Source: Parapusillimonas granuli (GTDB taxonomy: Bacteria; Pseudomonadota; Gammaproteobacteria; Burkholderiales; Burkholderiaceae_B). Taken from it: a stretch of 64,000 bases of DNA. The notes under the pieces were generated by a model. It ran no database searches. It worked only from the letters and a program-made list of their open reading frames with translations, and was not told the DNA's origin. The DNA is taken from positions 124,001 to 188,000 of the forward strand of contig NZ_JACCEM010000003.1 of the NCBI RefSeq assembly GCF_013416525.1. Reading direction: 5' to 3'. Shown here one piece after another: positions 18,031-27,700 of the stretch (within the stretch, counting starts at the first letter, position 1; each line of letters starts with the position of its first letter). Position numbers and translations under genes: made by a program.

Positions 18031-20481
18031 ATGACCGTCCTATCACGACCCGTAACCGAAACCCGCCGGCGGCGGCCGCTGCGCGACGTTCTTCTGGCGT
18101 GCATGGTGGTGCTGCTGCTGGCGCAAGGCCTGATCGGGGCGCTCAGCCTGTCCGCCCTGAACCGCCTCGTGGCGGACAACACGGCGGAGCGCGTCGAACT
18201 GCTTGCGCGCCGCACCTCCACCCAGATACAGACCGGCATGGACCTGGGCAAGCCTCTGGCGCAATTCTTCGGCTTGCCCGCCCTGCTGGACGAGCTCCGC
18301 CTACGGGTACCGGACTTCAGCGCCGCCGCCGTGGTGCTGGCCGACGGCACGGTGCTGGACGCCATCGGCGATCCGGACGGCTTTCAGGACATGCCTGCGG
18401 CCTTGTCCCGGCCGGCCGGGGCCGAGCCCGAGGGGGTGTCCAGGACCGCGGCGGGCGCTGTCCACGAGACGGACGAGCACGGCGTCGCCGTTGCCGTGCC
18501 CTTGTTGCGGGCCGATGCCGGCGTGGCCGGCGCCGTCGTGCTGCGGGTGGCGCCGCGCGACATGCGCGAGGCCGGGCTGCTGGTGCAGAACGCCCGCGTG
18601 CTGGCGGGCGTCACCTTGGCCGCCGCGCTGCTGCTCGCCCTCGCATTCCGCTATGCGATGCCTTTGTACGAGCTCGCCGCCGCCAGCCGCGCGAGAATGG
18701 CGGTTCCGCTCGTCATCCTGCTGCTGGCCCAGGGCGTGTACGCCGCCTACACCATCCATACTTTCCGCGATGTCTGGGTGGACGTCACCCGCGGCAACAC
18801 CGAGATCGTGGGCGGCGGATTGCAGCGCGACCTGAACCGGGTCCTGGGCTACGGCATCGCGCCCGCCGCGCTGCGCGGCGTGGAACAGCCCATGGCCCGG
18901 CTGGCGGCCTCGTTTCCGGTGATCGCCGAATTGCGCCTGACGTCTCCGGAAGGGCGGGTGCTGAACCGGGCCGACGCCCGGGGCCCCTTGCCGGTGGGCC
19001 AGCCCTTGCCTGATGGAAACAGGCTGGCGTTTCCCCTGGGCGCGGGCGGCGAAGGGCCGGCGCTGGCCACGCTGGAAATCTTCCTGGACGACGCGCGGAT
19101 CTCGGCCGGCGTGCGGGCCCGCATCCTGGACGCGGCGACCGTCGTCGCGGTCGCCATGGTCGCGGCCATCGAGCTCCTGCTATTGCTCGCGCTGCTGATG
19201 GACCGCGCTTTTGCGGTGCCGGCCGGGCGCGCGCCGGGCGACCCCGACGGGCTGGACGACCAGACCAAGGTGGGCGCCCTGGTGCGTCCGGTGATGTTCG
19301 GCTTTCTGTTCGCCATGGCGCTGCCGCTCAGCTTCCTGCCCATCTATGCCCGCTCGCTGATGCCGCTGGCGGACCTGGGGCGCGAGGCCGCGCTGCTGAT
19401 GGCGCTGCCCATCGCGGCGGAAATGGGTTGCGGGCTGCTGACGGCATTGCTGGCTGGCCGGCTGGCCGATCGCCGCGGCTGGCAGTGGCCGGTGCTGGCC
19501 GGGCTGGCGGTGGCGGTGGCGGGCAACCTGGCATGCGCGCTCGCCGATACGCTGACGGCGCTCACGCTGGCGCGGGCGCTGGTGGGCCTGGGCTACGGCC
19601 TCACCTGGATGGGCCTGCAGGGCTTCATCGTCATACGCAGCCCCGCCGCCTATCGGGGGCGCAACATGGCGACGGTCATCGCGGGACTGTTCGCGGGGCA
19701 TTTGTCGGGCGCGGCGGTGGGCGCCATGCTGGCCCAGCAGCTGGGCGCCAGCGCGGTGTTCGCCGTCGGCGCCTTCCTGCTCGCACTTCCCGCGCTGGGC
19801 GTGTTCACCCTGATGTGGCCGTACCGGCATGCCGCCGGCCGGCCGGCGGCCGGCGCCGCGGCCGGCCGGCCCGCCCGCTCGTGGTCGGCCGTGGCGCGGC
19901 TGCTGGCGACGCGCGACTTCGGGATGCTGCTCGCCGGCAGCATCGTGCCGTTCTCGATCGCGCAGGTGGGCATGCTGACCTACGCGCTGCCGCTGTACAT
20001 GGAGGCGCAGGGCGGGACCTCGGCCAGCGTCGGCCGCGTGCTGATGCTGTACGGGTTTTGCGTGATCTATATCGGCCCCTGGATGGGCCGGCTGGCGGAC
20101 CGCAGCGCCGACAAGAAGCGCTGGATCGCGCTGGGCGGGCTGGTGGGCGGCGCCGGGCTGCTGTCCCTGTACTTCGCCACGGGTGTGTACGCCGCCGCCG
20201 TGGCGGTGGTGCTGCTTGCCCTGGCCAGCTGCCTGGCGGGCGGGGCGCAGACCGCCTACATGCTGTCGCTGAAGGACGTCCAGCAATACGGCCCCGGCGG
20301 CGCCACCAGCGTGATGCGCGCCGCCGACAAGTTCGGCCAAATGCTGGGGCCGCTGGCCGTGGGCGGGCTGTTCGCCTCCATGGGCATATCGGGCGGGCTG
20401 GCCGTGACCGGCGCGTTCTATTTGCTGGCCACCCTGGCCTTCTTCCTGGTCGCGCCGGCAACGGGCCGCGACGGCTCTTGA
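18031..20481 (+). CDS. MFS transporter with N-terminal extracytoplasmic sensor-like domains
   Basis: The 816-residue protein has an unusual layout. TM1 lies near residues 18-40, followed by a loop of about 160 residues. A TM pair lies near 200-240, with a second loop of about 130 residues and a further TM near 365-385. The rest is a 12-TM major facilitator half (RPVMFGFLFAMALPLSF, GLLTALLAGRLADRRG, GRLADRSADKKRW). The loops look like membrane-anchored sensor domains. The substrate is unknown. An upstream ATG at 17935 would add 32 basic, proline-rich residues; 18031 gives a more normal start. The 3' end overlaps the convergent alanine racemase by 64 bases. Confidence 0.75.
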   Translation: MTVLSRPVTETRRRRPLRDVLLACMVVLLLAQGLIGALSLSALNRLVADNTAERVELLARRTSTQIQTGMDLGKPLAQFFGLPALLDELRLRVPDFSAAAVVLADGTVLDAIGDPDGFQDMPAALSRPAGAEPEGVSRTAAGAVHETDEHGVAVAVPLLRADAGVAGAVVLRVAPRDMREAGLLVQNARVLAGVTLAAALLLALAFRYAMPLYELAAASRARMAVPLVILLLAQGVYAAYTIHTFRDVWVDVTRGNTEIVGGGLQRDLNRVLGYGIAPAALRGVEQPMARLAASFPVIAELRLTSPEGRVLNRADARGPLPVGQPLPDGNRLAFPLGAGGEGPALATLEIFLDDARISAGVRARILDAATVVAVAMVAAIELLLLLALLMDRAFAVPAGRAPGDPDGLDDQTKVGALVRPVMFGFLFAMALPLSFLPIYARSLMPLADLGREAALLMALPIAAEMGCGLLTALLAGRLADRRGWQWPVLAGLAVAVAGNLACALADTLTALTLARALVGLGYGLTWMGLQGFIVIRSPAAYRGRNMATVIAGLFAGHLSGAAVGAMLAQQLGASAVFAVGAFLLALPALGVFTLMWPYRHAAGRPAAGAAAGRPARSWSAVARLLATRDFGMLLAGSIVPFSIAQVGMLTYALPLYMEAQGGTSASVGRVLMLYGFCVIYIGPWMGRLADRSADKKRWIALGGLVGGAGLLSLYFATGVYAAAVAVVLLALASCLAGGAQTAYMLSLKDVQQYGPGGATSVMRAADKFGQMLGPLAVGGLFASMGISGGLAVTGAFYLLATLAFFLVAPATGRDGS

Positions 20482-21599
20482 GCCTCGGGCCGCAAGATCC
20501 TGGGCACGCGCGCCGTCAGGCCCACGCACAGATGCGCCGAGATGGTGCCGGCCCATCCGGCCACGGATTCGACCTCGGGCCCGCCCGGCCCCCATAGCGT
20601 GACCGCATCGCCCGGGCCCGCGTCGGGATGCGCGCTCAGGTCGACGGCGAGCGTGTCCATGGACACCCGCCCGACGATGGCGGCCATGCGGCCCTGGACG
20701 CCGGCTTGGCAGGGGCCTTGCACCGTGCGCGGGTATCCGTCCGCATAGCCGCAGCGCACCAGGCCGATGCGCATGTCGCGTTCCGCCCGGAAGCCGCCGT
20801 GATAGCCCACGCCTTGCCCGGCGCGAACCGCCTGCGTGGCATATAGGGGGGCTTGCAAGGCCATGGCGGGGCGCAGCCCGAGCGCGCGCCCGGTCAGCCC
20901 GCGCAGGGGGCTGATGCCGTACAGCGCGATGCCGCAGCGCACCCAGTCCGTCAGGCAGGCGGATGCCGGGTCGGACAGCACCGCGGCGGAGTTCTCGGTG
21001 CACAGCGGGCCGGGCATGCCGGATATCAGTTCATGGAAGGCGCGGCGTTCCCTGGGCAGCTGCTCGGGGTCTTCGGCGCCGGCATAGTGCTGCAAGTGTC
21101 CCAGGCCGGCTAGCCGCCCCGCTTCGAGCTCGGCATGCAGGGAGCGGAACGCCGCCCGGTATTCGCCGGCCTGCAGGCCGGCGTGGTTCAGCGCGCCGCA
21201 ATGGCGCAGCCAGACGTGCGGCATGCGGGGCGGCGGCAGGCCGGCGAGCCCGGCCAGCTGCTCCGGCCGGTCGATGACCACATGCAGCGGATACAGGGCC
21301 GGATCCCGCAGGTCCGCGAGCGTGAAGTCCGCGCCCATCGCCAGTATGGGGCGCTTCCAGCCCAGGCGGCGGCAGCGCAGCGCGTCGTCCAGCGTGAGAA
21401 CGCCCAGCCCGTCGGCGTCGGCCAGGCCGGCCAGCGCGTGCTCCAGGCCATGGCCGTAGGCATCGGCCTTGGCCACCGCCCAGATGCGGGGCGCGCGCCG
21501 CGTGCCGGCGGGGCGCAGCACCCGGCGCAGGCGACGAAGATTGTGTGCGATGGCTTGCGCGTCGATCAGCGCCACGGCCCCCGGGGGATGCCCGGTCAT
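20418..21599 (-). CDS. alr: Alanine racemase
   Basis: The 393-residue PLP enzyme interconverts L- and D-alanine for peptidoglycan. The PLP lysine is residue 44 in VAKADAYGHG. The catalytic tyrosine segment is VGYHGGF, and GYADGYPR and GRVSMDTLAVDL are standard alanine racemase motifs. The start overlaps the RsbW-like kinase stop (ATGA), so it is co-translated as the last gene of a permease-kinase-racemase operon. The C-terminus carries about 20 extra basic residues, and the gene overlaps the convergent MFS gene by 64 bases. Whether this is the essential racemase or supplies D-Ala to other pathways is not visible. Confidence 0.93.
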   Translation of the reverse strand: MTGHPPGAVALIDAQAIAHNLRRLRRVLRPAGTRRAPRIWAVAKADAYGHGLEHALAGLADADGLGVLTLDDALRCRRLGWKRPILAMGADFTLADLRDPALYPLHVVIDRPEQLAGLAGLPPPRMPHVWLRHCGALNHAGLQAGEYRAAFRSLHAELEAGRLAGLGHLQHYAGAEDPEQLPRERRAFHELISGMPGPLCTENSAAVLSDPASACLTDWVRCGIALYGISPLRGLTGRALGLRPAMALQAPLYATQAVRAGQGVGYHGGFRAERDMRIGLVRCGYADGYPRTVQGPCQAGVQGRMAAIVGRVSMDTLAVDLSAHPDAGPGDAVTLWGPGGPEVESVAGWAGTISAHLCVGLTARVPRILRPEAQEPSRPVAGATRKKARVASK

Positions 21600-22057
21600 T
21601 GCGGCTGGTCCAGCGCCGCGATCATGCGCAAATGGTTGTGCCCGCCTTCCCGGCGGTACTGGATGTCGCGCAGATAGTGGCGCATGATGCGCAGCCCATG
21701 GCCGCCGACGTCAGCGTCGTCCAGGGAGGCGGCGAGCGGCGGCGTGTCTTGTTGCGTGGGGTCGAAGGCGACGCCGTTGTCGATGACGTCCACCAGTACG
21801 TCCGGGCCCTGCCGCGACAGCACGACCCGCAGCTGGCCCTGGCCGCCGCCCTGCGCGCGGTCCGGGAAGCCGTAGAGCACGACGTTGGTGAGCGCTTCGT
21901 CCAGGCACAGGCCCAGCTGGAACCCGAGGCGTGGCGGCCAGCGCTGCTGTTCGGCGAGTTGTTCCAGCCAGCCCAGCGCCTGCGGGACGGCGTCCGGGCC
22001 GGGAGCGAGTGATAGGGACGCTATCGTTTGCATGACGAAGCCTTCAGCGGGGATCAA
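21596..22057 (-). CDS. RsbW-like anti-sigma serine kinase (HATPase_c_2)
   Basis: The 153-residue protein is a single GHKL ATPase domain of the RsbW/SpoIIAB type. The N-box is CLDEALTNVVLYGF, the G1 box is DVIDNGVAFDP, and the G2 box is GGHGLRIMRHY. Such kinases bind a sigma factor or another target and phosphorylate a STAS antagonist. No sigma factor gene is adjacent. It overlaps both neighbours by ATGA, the NCS2 permease before it and alr after it. A PP2C phosphatase lies 4 kb away and a STAS protein 31 kb away on the far side of the lipopeptide cluster. Confidence 0.9.
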   Translation of the reverse strand: MIPAEGFVMQTIASLSLAPGPDAVPQALGWLEQLAEQQRWPPRLGFQLGLCLDEALTNVVLYGFPDRAQGGGQGQLRVVLSRQGPDVLVDVIDNGVAFDPTQQDTPPLAASLDDADVGGHGLRIMRHYLRDIQYRREGGHNHLRMIAALDQPQ

Positions 22058-23826
22058 TGGTCAAAATGTAATCGAAGGTAAGAATTTTCGCCACGTTTTC
22101 CGCTGAGCAGCCGGTCCGCCATGTGCCGCAGCAGTACGTGCGACACGCCGGACAGGGCCTGGTCGAGCGCCGCTTCGAAAGCATGGTCGTCGATGTCGAG
22201 CAGCGCGTGCGCCCCGGTCGCGGGCTTGGCCTGCAGGACCAGCGGCGGGCCGCTGTAGACGAATTCGATGTCCAGGTTGAATTCGTCGAAACTGCCGTGC
22301 ACTTCCTGGATCCGGCGTTCGGACCCGGCCTGCAGGGCCTCGGCGGCTTCCAGGGCGGCCAAGGCGGCGCGGCGCACCGTGTCGCGCCGGGCGTTCCAGG
22401 CTGCGCCCTGGGTCTCGACGAAGCCGACGATGTCCTGGGCGGTCTGGGCATGGGTTTTTTGCGGACTCACCGCCAGCCGCGCCCGCCGCGAAGTGCCCAG
22501 GCGAAACAGCAGGTTGAGCAGGATGGCGGTCAGGCCGGCGACGATGACGCCGTTTTCAGCCAGGAAGCGGAGCGATTCGGGCGCCAGCTTCGCAAGGCCG
22601 GGCAGGAACATCACCCCCAGCCCGGCGATGAAGGCCAGCCCCACCATGAATATGCCGCGGGAGTCCATGGCGCGGGAGGCGATGAGTTCGATGCCGGACA
22701 CGATGAGGTAGGCGGCGGCGTAGACCTCGACGGCGCCGATCACCGAGATGGGCGTGAGGGTGAGCGCGAGCGTTACTTGCGGAAGAAAGGCGGTGAGCGC
22801 GAGCAGCGCGCCGGCGGCCAGGCCGATCCAGCGCGACGTCGAGCGGCTGATGTGCGCCAGGGCGATGTTGGCCGAGGACGTCGCGCCCGGGTAGGCGCCG
22901 AACCAGGCCGCCAGCAGGTTGCCCAGGCCGTTCGCGCGTATGCCGCCGCCGACCATGTCCATGTCGGGGCGGCGCCAGTCGGCGTCGTTCATCTTGTGCA
23001 TCAGCACCACGCAGCCGAAGCAGTCCAGCTGGGTCATCAGCGCCAGCAGGCCGACGGCGATCAGCAAGCCCGGATCCACGTTCAGGGCGGGCGCCGGCAG
23101 TCGGGGCAGGCCGAAAACGGGCGTGTGGGCGAGCTGCTCCACGCCTTCCAGTTCGCCGAGCATGGCGGCCAGCACGACGCCCACCGCCAGGCCGACCAGC
23201 AGGGCGAACAGCTTCATGCGCTGGCTGCCCCAGATCGACAGGCCCGCGATGATGCCCAGCGTGGCGATGCCGATGAGCAGGTCGTACGCGCTGATGGCGC
23301 CGGCGCCGTCCATGTCGGCCATGTGCGTGAGCGCGGGCGACACCAGGGAAATGCCCGCGACGCAGACGACGACGCCCGCCACGGACGGCGGCAGCACGGC
23401 CCGCAGGCGCGGCACGACATAGCCCGCCCCGAGCGCGACGGCGCCGTTGACGACTCCGACGAGGACCAGCCCGCCCAGGCCGTATTGCGCGGCCACCGTG
23501 CCCGAGATCACCACCAGCAGCGGGTCGGGAATGTTGACCAGCAGCGTCCCCGAGCCGAAGCGGCCGCCCCAGGACTGCAGGAAGGTCGCGATCGCCATGC
23601 CGAGTATGGTGGCCGTGACCATGCCGCGCGTGGCCTCGGCGTCCAGGCCGCCGATCTTGGCGGACGCCAGCACGTAGGCGATGAGCGCGAGCGCGGTGGC
23701 CGCGTGCTGGAAGGCCAGGCCGATGAGGGGCACGGCGGGCGGAAGCTCGGTCGAGGCGTAGAGCAGGTCTTGCGGGCGCTTGAAGGGCGGCGTGGGCGCC
23801 AGGGCGAGCCTAGAGAGCAAGGACAT
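22054..23826 (-). CDS. NCS2-type nucleobase permease with extra C-terminal GHKL-like region
   Basis: The 590-residue protein has about 430 residues of nucleobase:cation symporter-2 (xanthine/uracil/ascorbate family) membrane domain. It shows the repeated helical pattern with AFQHAATALALIAYVLA and GAYPGATSSANIALAHISRS. About 160 soluble residues follow. The end of that tail (LLRHMADRLLSGKRGENSYL) resembles the last helix and strand of the RsbW-type ATPase encoded next, but without clear N-box or G-box residues. It may therefore be a decayed kinase domain. The stop overlaps the kinase start by ATGA. Substrate and sensory role are unknown; a permease used as a nucleobase sensor is one possibility. 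Confidence 0.82.
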   Translation of the reverse strand: MSLLSRLALAPTPPFKRPQDLLYASTELPPAVPLIGLAFQHAATALALIAYVLASAKIGGLDAEATRGMVTATILGMAIATFLQSWGGRFGSGTLLVNIPDPLLVVISGTVAAQYGLGGLVLVGVVNGAVALGAGYVVPRLRAVLPPSVAGVVVCVAGISLVSPALTHMADMDGAGAISAYDLLIGIATLGIIAGLSIWGSQRMKLFALLVGLAVGVVLAAMLGELEGVEQLAHTPVFGLPRLPAPALNVDPGLLIAVGLLALMTQLDCFGCVVLMHKMNDADWRRPDMDMVGGGIRANGLGNLLAAWFGAYPGATSSANIALAHISRSTSRWIGLAAGALLALTAFLPQVTLALTLTPISVIGAVEVYAAAYLIVSGIELIASRAMDSRGIFMVGLAFIAGLGVMFLPGLAKLAPESLRFLAENGVIVAGLTAILLNLLFRLGTSRRARLAVSPQKTHAQTAQDIVGFVETQGAAWNARRDTVRRAALAALEAAEALQAGSERRIQEVHGSFDEFNLDIEFVYSGPPLVLQAKPATGAHALLDIDDHAFEAALDQALSGVSHVLLRHMADRLLSGKRGENSYLRLHFDH

Positions 23827-23963
23827 GTGAAAACTCCGAGTTCGTGATCAGAGAGCGGGCTGTCGCTTATCATATGGCCGGTTACCAAATGACATGCGCC
23901 GCAATGGCGCGGCAAATTCGGATTACACCTGAAAACAGGCATGGCGTACACCGGCGGATCGAC
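23827..23963. promoter_or_regulatory. Divergent spacer between permease operon and phosphopantetheinyl transferase
   Basis: The 137-base spacer contains TATCAT at about 23869-23874 on the plus strand, overlapping CATATG and TATGAT on the other strand, so -10-like hexamers face both ways. No good -35 is apparent for either. It marks the left border of the biosynthetic cluster. GGCGGA nine bases before 23964 is the likely ribosome binding site of the transferase. Confidence 0.3.
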
Positions 23964-24737
23964 ATGATTCCAGATCTTCTTACGCTGCGATGGGCGGGCG
24001 GGCGTCCGGCGCTGCCGCCCGGCACGCCGGGGCCGGGGCCCGGGCAATGCCGGGCCTGGCTCTTCGCCTTCACCGGCGAGGCGGATGCCGAACAGGCGCT
24101 TTTCGAGCTGCTGTCGGCCGAAGAGCGCGACCGCGCCGGGCGGTTCGTGGCGGCGCTTGCCCGCCGCCATTTCGTGCAGACCCGGGCGGCGCTGCGCATG
24201 CTGCTGGGGCAATGCCTGCGGCGCGAACCCGCCGCGCTGGCCTTCGACTACGGCGCCTACGGCAAGCCGTCCCTGCAGGACGCCGGCGCCCTGGATTTCA
24301 ACGTGGCGCATTCGGGCGCTCATGCCTTGCTGGCGCTGGCCGACGGCTGCGGCGTGGGCGTGGACATCGAGCAATGCCGGCCGGTTTCCGACCTGGATGC
24401 GCTGGCGGCCATGGTGTTCTCCGCCACCGAGCATGAGGCCTGGTCCGGGCTGCCGGCGGACGCGCGCACGCGGGCGTTTTTCGAGTCATGGACGGCCAAG
24501 GAGGCCGTCGCCAAGGCGGTGGGCCGGGGCTTGGGTCTGGGCCTTCCTGAAATCGAGCTTGGCGCCGCCCCGATGCCGGACGGTGCGTTCGAAGCGAAAG
24601 CCGGCGGCCTGGGCGCATGCCGGGTATTCCGCCTGCGGGCGCCGGAAGGGTATGCGGCGGCGCTCGCCTTGTGCGGGGCCGGCGGCGGGGCTGCAGGGGG
24701 CGATCAGTCCGTCGTCCGTCATCGTTCAGGCGATTGA
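23964..24737 (+). CDS. 4'-phosphopantetheinyl transferase, Sfp type
   Basis: The 257-residue enzyme transfers phosphopantetheine from CoA to carrier proteins, making the apo ACP and PCP domains of the adjacent synthetases functional. Sfp motifs are GKPSL, FNVAHSGAHAL (substrate-binding His/Ser), GVGVDIEQ (metal-binding Asp/Glu) and FESWTAKEAVAKAVGRGL (the WxxKEA motif). The ATG at 23964 gives a typical N-terminus; the frame is open upstream to 23844 without homology. It is convergent with the terminal NRPS gene and overlaps it by 12 bases. The assembly line has at least five carrier domains that need it. Confidence 0.93.
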   Translation: MIPDLLTLRWAGGRPALPPGTPGPGPGQCRAWLFAFTGEADAEQALFELLSAEERDRAGRFVAALARRHFVQTRAALRMLLGQCLRREPAALAFDYGAYGKPSLQDAGALDFNVAHSGAHALLALADGCGVGVDIEQCRPVSDLDALAAMVFSATEHEAWSGLPADARTRAFFESWTAKEAVAKAVGRGLGLGLPEIELGAAPMPDGAFEAKAGGLGACRVFRLRAPEGYAAALALCGAGGGAAGGDQSVVRHRSGD

Positions 24738-27700
24738 ATTCCCGCAGGCCAGGGCTTCGGCGCGCAGCAAGTCGGCGATCGCCGCGGCCACCGCGCCGGC
24801 GCCGTCCCCCGCCAGCATCGTGACATGGTCGCCCGCCACGTAGCGCAGCTCGACCGGCCGGGCGCTGAAGGCCTGCCAGCCCATGTCGGGAACCGCCAGC
24901 TGACGATTTTCCAGGTCGCCCAGGTCGGCGTCGCGCGGCGCGTCGGCGCGGATCAGGGCCAGGGCGATGCCCGGGTGGGCCTGGACCGGCGGCCGATAGG
25001 CCAGGTAGGCCTCGTACTGGGCCAGGCTGGTCCGGTGCGCGCGCGCCAGCCAGTCGGCATCGGCGGCGGGCGGCAGCAGCCTGGCGGCGTGCAGGCGGGC
25101 CGCGGCGAAGGCGAAACGCCCGCCGGCCGGCAGCGCCAGCAGATCCTGCCGCGTCAGCACCGGCGGCACGCCCTGGAACCTGGCGCGGACGTCGGCCATG
25201 CGGACCAGCCATTGGGCGTGGGCATGATCGGGGTCGGGCTCCAGGATGGAAACGCGCTCGAGCGGCGCGGGCGTGTCGATGAGCACCACGCGCTCGGGCG
25301 GCGCCCCCATGCCGGCAAGCCGGCGCGCCATTTCGAAGGCCACCAGGCCGCCGAAGGAATAGCCGCCCAGCCGGCGCGGGCGCGGCACGCCGCGTTCCGC
25401 CAGCGCCCGCAGATTGGCGTCGGCCATCTCTTCGATGCTGCGCAGCGGTTCCTGGCCTTGCTCCAGGCCGGGCGCCTGGATGGCCCAGAAGGGGAGGGAG
25501 GCCGGCATGGCGCGCGCCAGGTCCAGGAAGACGCTGACGTCGCCCGCGATGGGGTGGACGCAGGCGAAAGGCTGCGGCGGGGCGTCGGCGGCGCCGTCGT
25601 CCCGGGGGCGGTTCATGGGCACGATGGGATTCCAGCTTTGGCCGGATTCCAGCGCCCGGGCCAGCGCCGCGACCGAGCGGTGCTCCAGCAGCAGCGAAAT
25701 GGGCACGCGGCGGCCCAGGCTTTCTTCCAGGCGCAAGGCCAGCTGCGTGAGCCCCAGCGAATTCAAGCCCAGCTGCCAGAAATCGGTGTCCAGCGTGGCG
25801 GCGGCGCCTGCCGGGGCCGGGGCGGCATCCAGAATGCCGGCCACGGCGTCGGCGATGCGCGCTTCCAGCGTGCTGCGCGGCCGGGTGGCGAAGCGCAAGG
25901 GCGTGGAGGGCGCGACGCCGCCGCCCGCCGGCGGGGCGGGGCGGGGCTCGGGCCGCGGCAGGCGCCGCAGCGCGCCGTCGGCATGTTCCGGCAGGGCGAT
26001 GAGAAATTCGGCGATCGATTCCAGCAAGGCCGCGCCGTCTTCCAGCCGGCGCCCGTCGTCGGGCTGCACCGTGGACAGCGTGATCGAGTCGCCCGGAATC
26101 GCGACGAAGGTCAGGTCGTAGGCGGTCTTCAGCCGCGAGTGGACGGCTTCGACCGTCAGCGCCTCGGCGCCGCTCCAGGCGCTGGTGCCGGAAGCCAGGT
26201 TTTCGACCAGGACGAGGGTGTCGAACAGCGGGCCGGCCTGGCCTTGCTTGCCGGCGATGGCGGCCACTTCGGCGGGCGCCAGGTGCGCATGCTGCTGCAG
26301 CCGTCCCAGCAGCGCCTGGATTTCGGCCAGCAGCGCGGCGGGCGCGGCCTCGGGCGCGACGCGCACGCGCACCGGCAGGTTGTTGATGAACATGCCGACG
26401 ATGTGCTCCACGCCCGGCACGCCGGCCGGGCGGCCCGAAACCGTGGTGCCGAACACGACGTCCCGCACGCCCAGGCGGGCCGACAGCCAGGCCGCCCAGG
26501 CGAAATGCATGACCGTGGCGAGGGTCAGGCCGCGGCGCCGGGCGAAGGCCAGCAGGGCGCGGCTGGCCGCCGGGCCGAGCGCGCGGCGATGGGTGGTGAA
26601 GCCGTGCGCGACGGCGGTCGGCGGCGCGAACAGGGCGCGGCGTTCGGGCAGTTCGCGCAGCAGTTCGGCGAAGAAGCGGCGGCCGTCCGCCTGGTCGGCG
26701 CGTTGCAGCCAGGCGATGTAGTCGCGGTAGGGGACCGGCGCGTCGAACAGGGGCGCGCGGCGGTTGCGATGGCTTTCATAGGCGGCGCGGACTTCGCGTT
26801 CCAGCTTTGCCAGGCACCAGCCGTCGACCAGCAAGTGGTGGAAGCTGGAGACCAGGTAGACGTCCTCGGGCGCCGCCTGGATCAGCGTCATGCGCACCAG
26901 CGGGGCGCGTTCGAGTTCGAAGCCCAGGACCTGGTCCGCCGCCAGGAAGGCCTGGAGCCGGTCCTCGTCGAAGGCGGGCCAGGCCTGGATGGAAAGCGGC
27001 AGCGGGACATGGCGGTGCACCACCTGCATGGGGCGGGACAGGCCGCGCCAATGGAAGGCGGTGCGCAGCACGTCGTGGCGTTCGAACACCGTGGCCCAGG
27101 CATGCCGGAAAGCGTCGATGTCGAGCGGGCCGCGAATGCGCACGCAGCTTTGTTCAAAGTTCACGCCCGATCCGGCGGCGGCCAGCGTATGGACGAGCAT
27201 GGCTTCCTGCATGGGCGACAGCGGATAGACGTCCTGTATGTCGTCGGCCGAAGCCAGCAGCGCCGCAAGTTCGCCCTGGGGCAGGTCCGCCAGGGGAAAG
27301 TCGCGCGCCGTATACAGCGGGCGGCTTTCCCGGTCGGCCAGCGCCGCGATCTCTTCCAGCGCGCGGGCGACGCGTTCGAGCATGGCCGCCGCCCCGCCCG
27401 GAGGCTCGGCGCCGGCCCAGGCCAGCTTGAAGCCTGCTTCGGAGAGCCGCGCCAGCAGGGCGCTTTCCACCGACGGCCCGAAACCGGGCGGGGTGTGCAT
27501 CCGCATGGCGGGCGCCGGGTCGGGCGCGGGCCAGGCCAGGCCTAGCGCCGCCGCCGGCAAGTCGAAGGTTTGCCCCAGCGTGCGATAGACCGGCGCGGTG
27601 GCGGCGACGGCCTGGCGCGCGGCCTTGACGGCGCGCAGGGTGTCGGCGGGCGCGCCGCCGCCCGCCGGCGCCAGGATGGGCAGGACGCCGTCCATCTTGC

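Noticed and set aside
14687-18046. Continuous frame of 1119 codons suggesting a fused phosphatase/binding protein
   Set aside because: Only the part after 15862 has a signal peptide and binding-protein motifs; the upstream part is in the wrong frame for the phosphatase and reads as shadow.
24825-27545. Long open frame (906 codons) antisense to the terminal NRPS, and a similar one at 31976-35023
   Set aside because: No recognisable motifs; both mirror well-supported NRPS domains.
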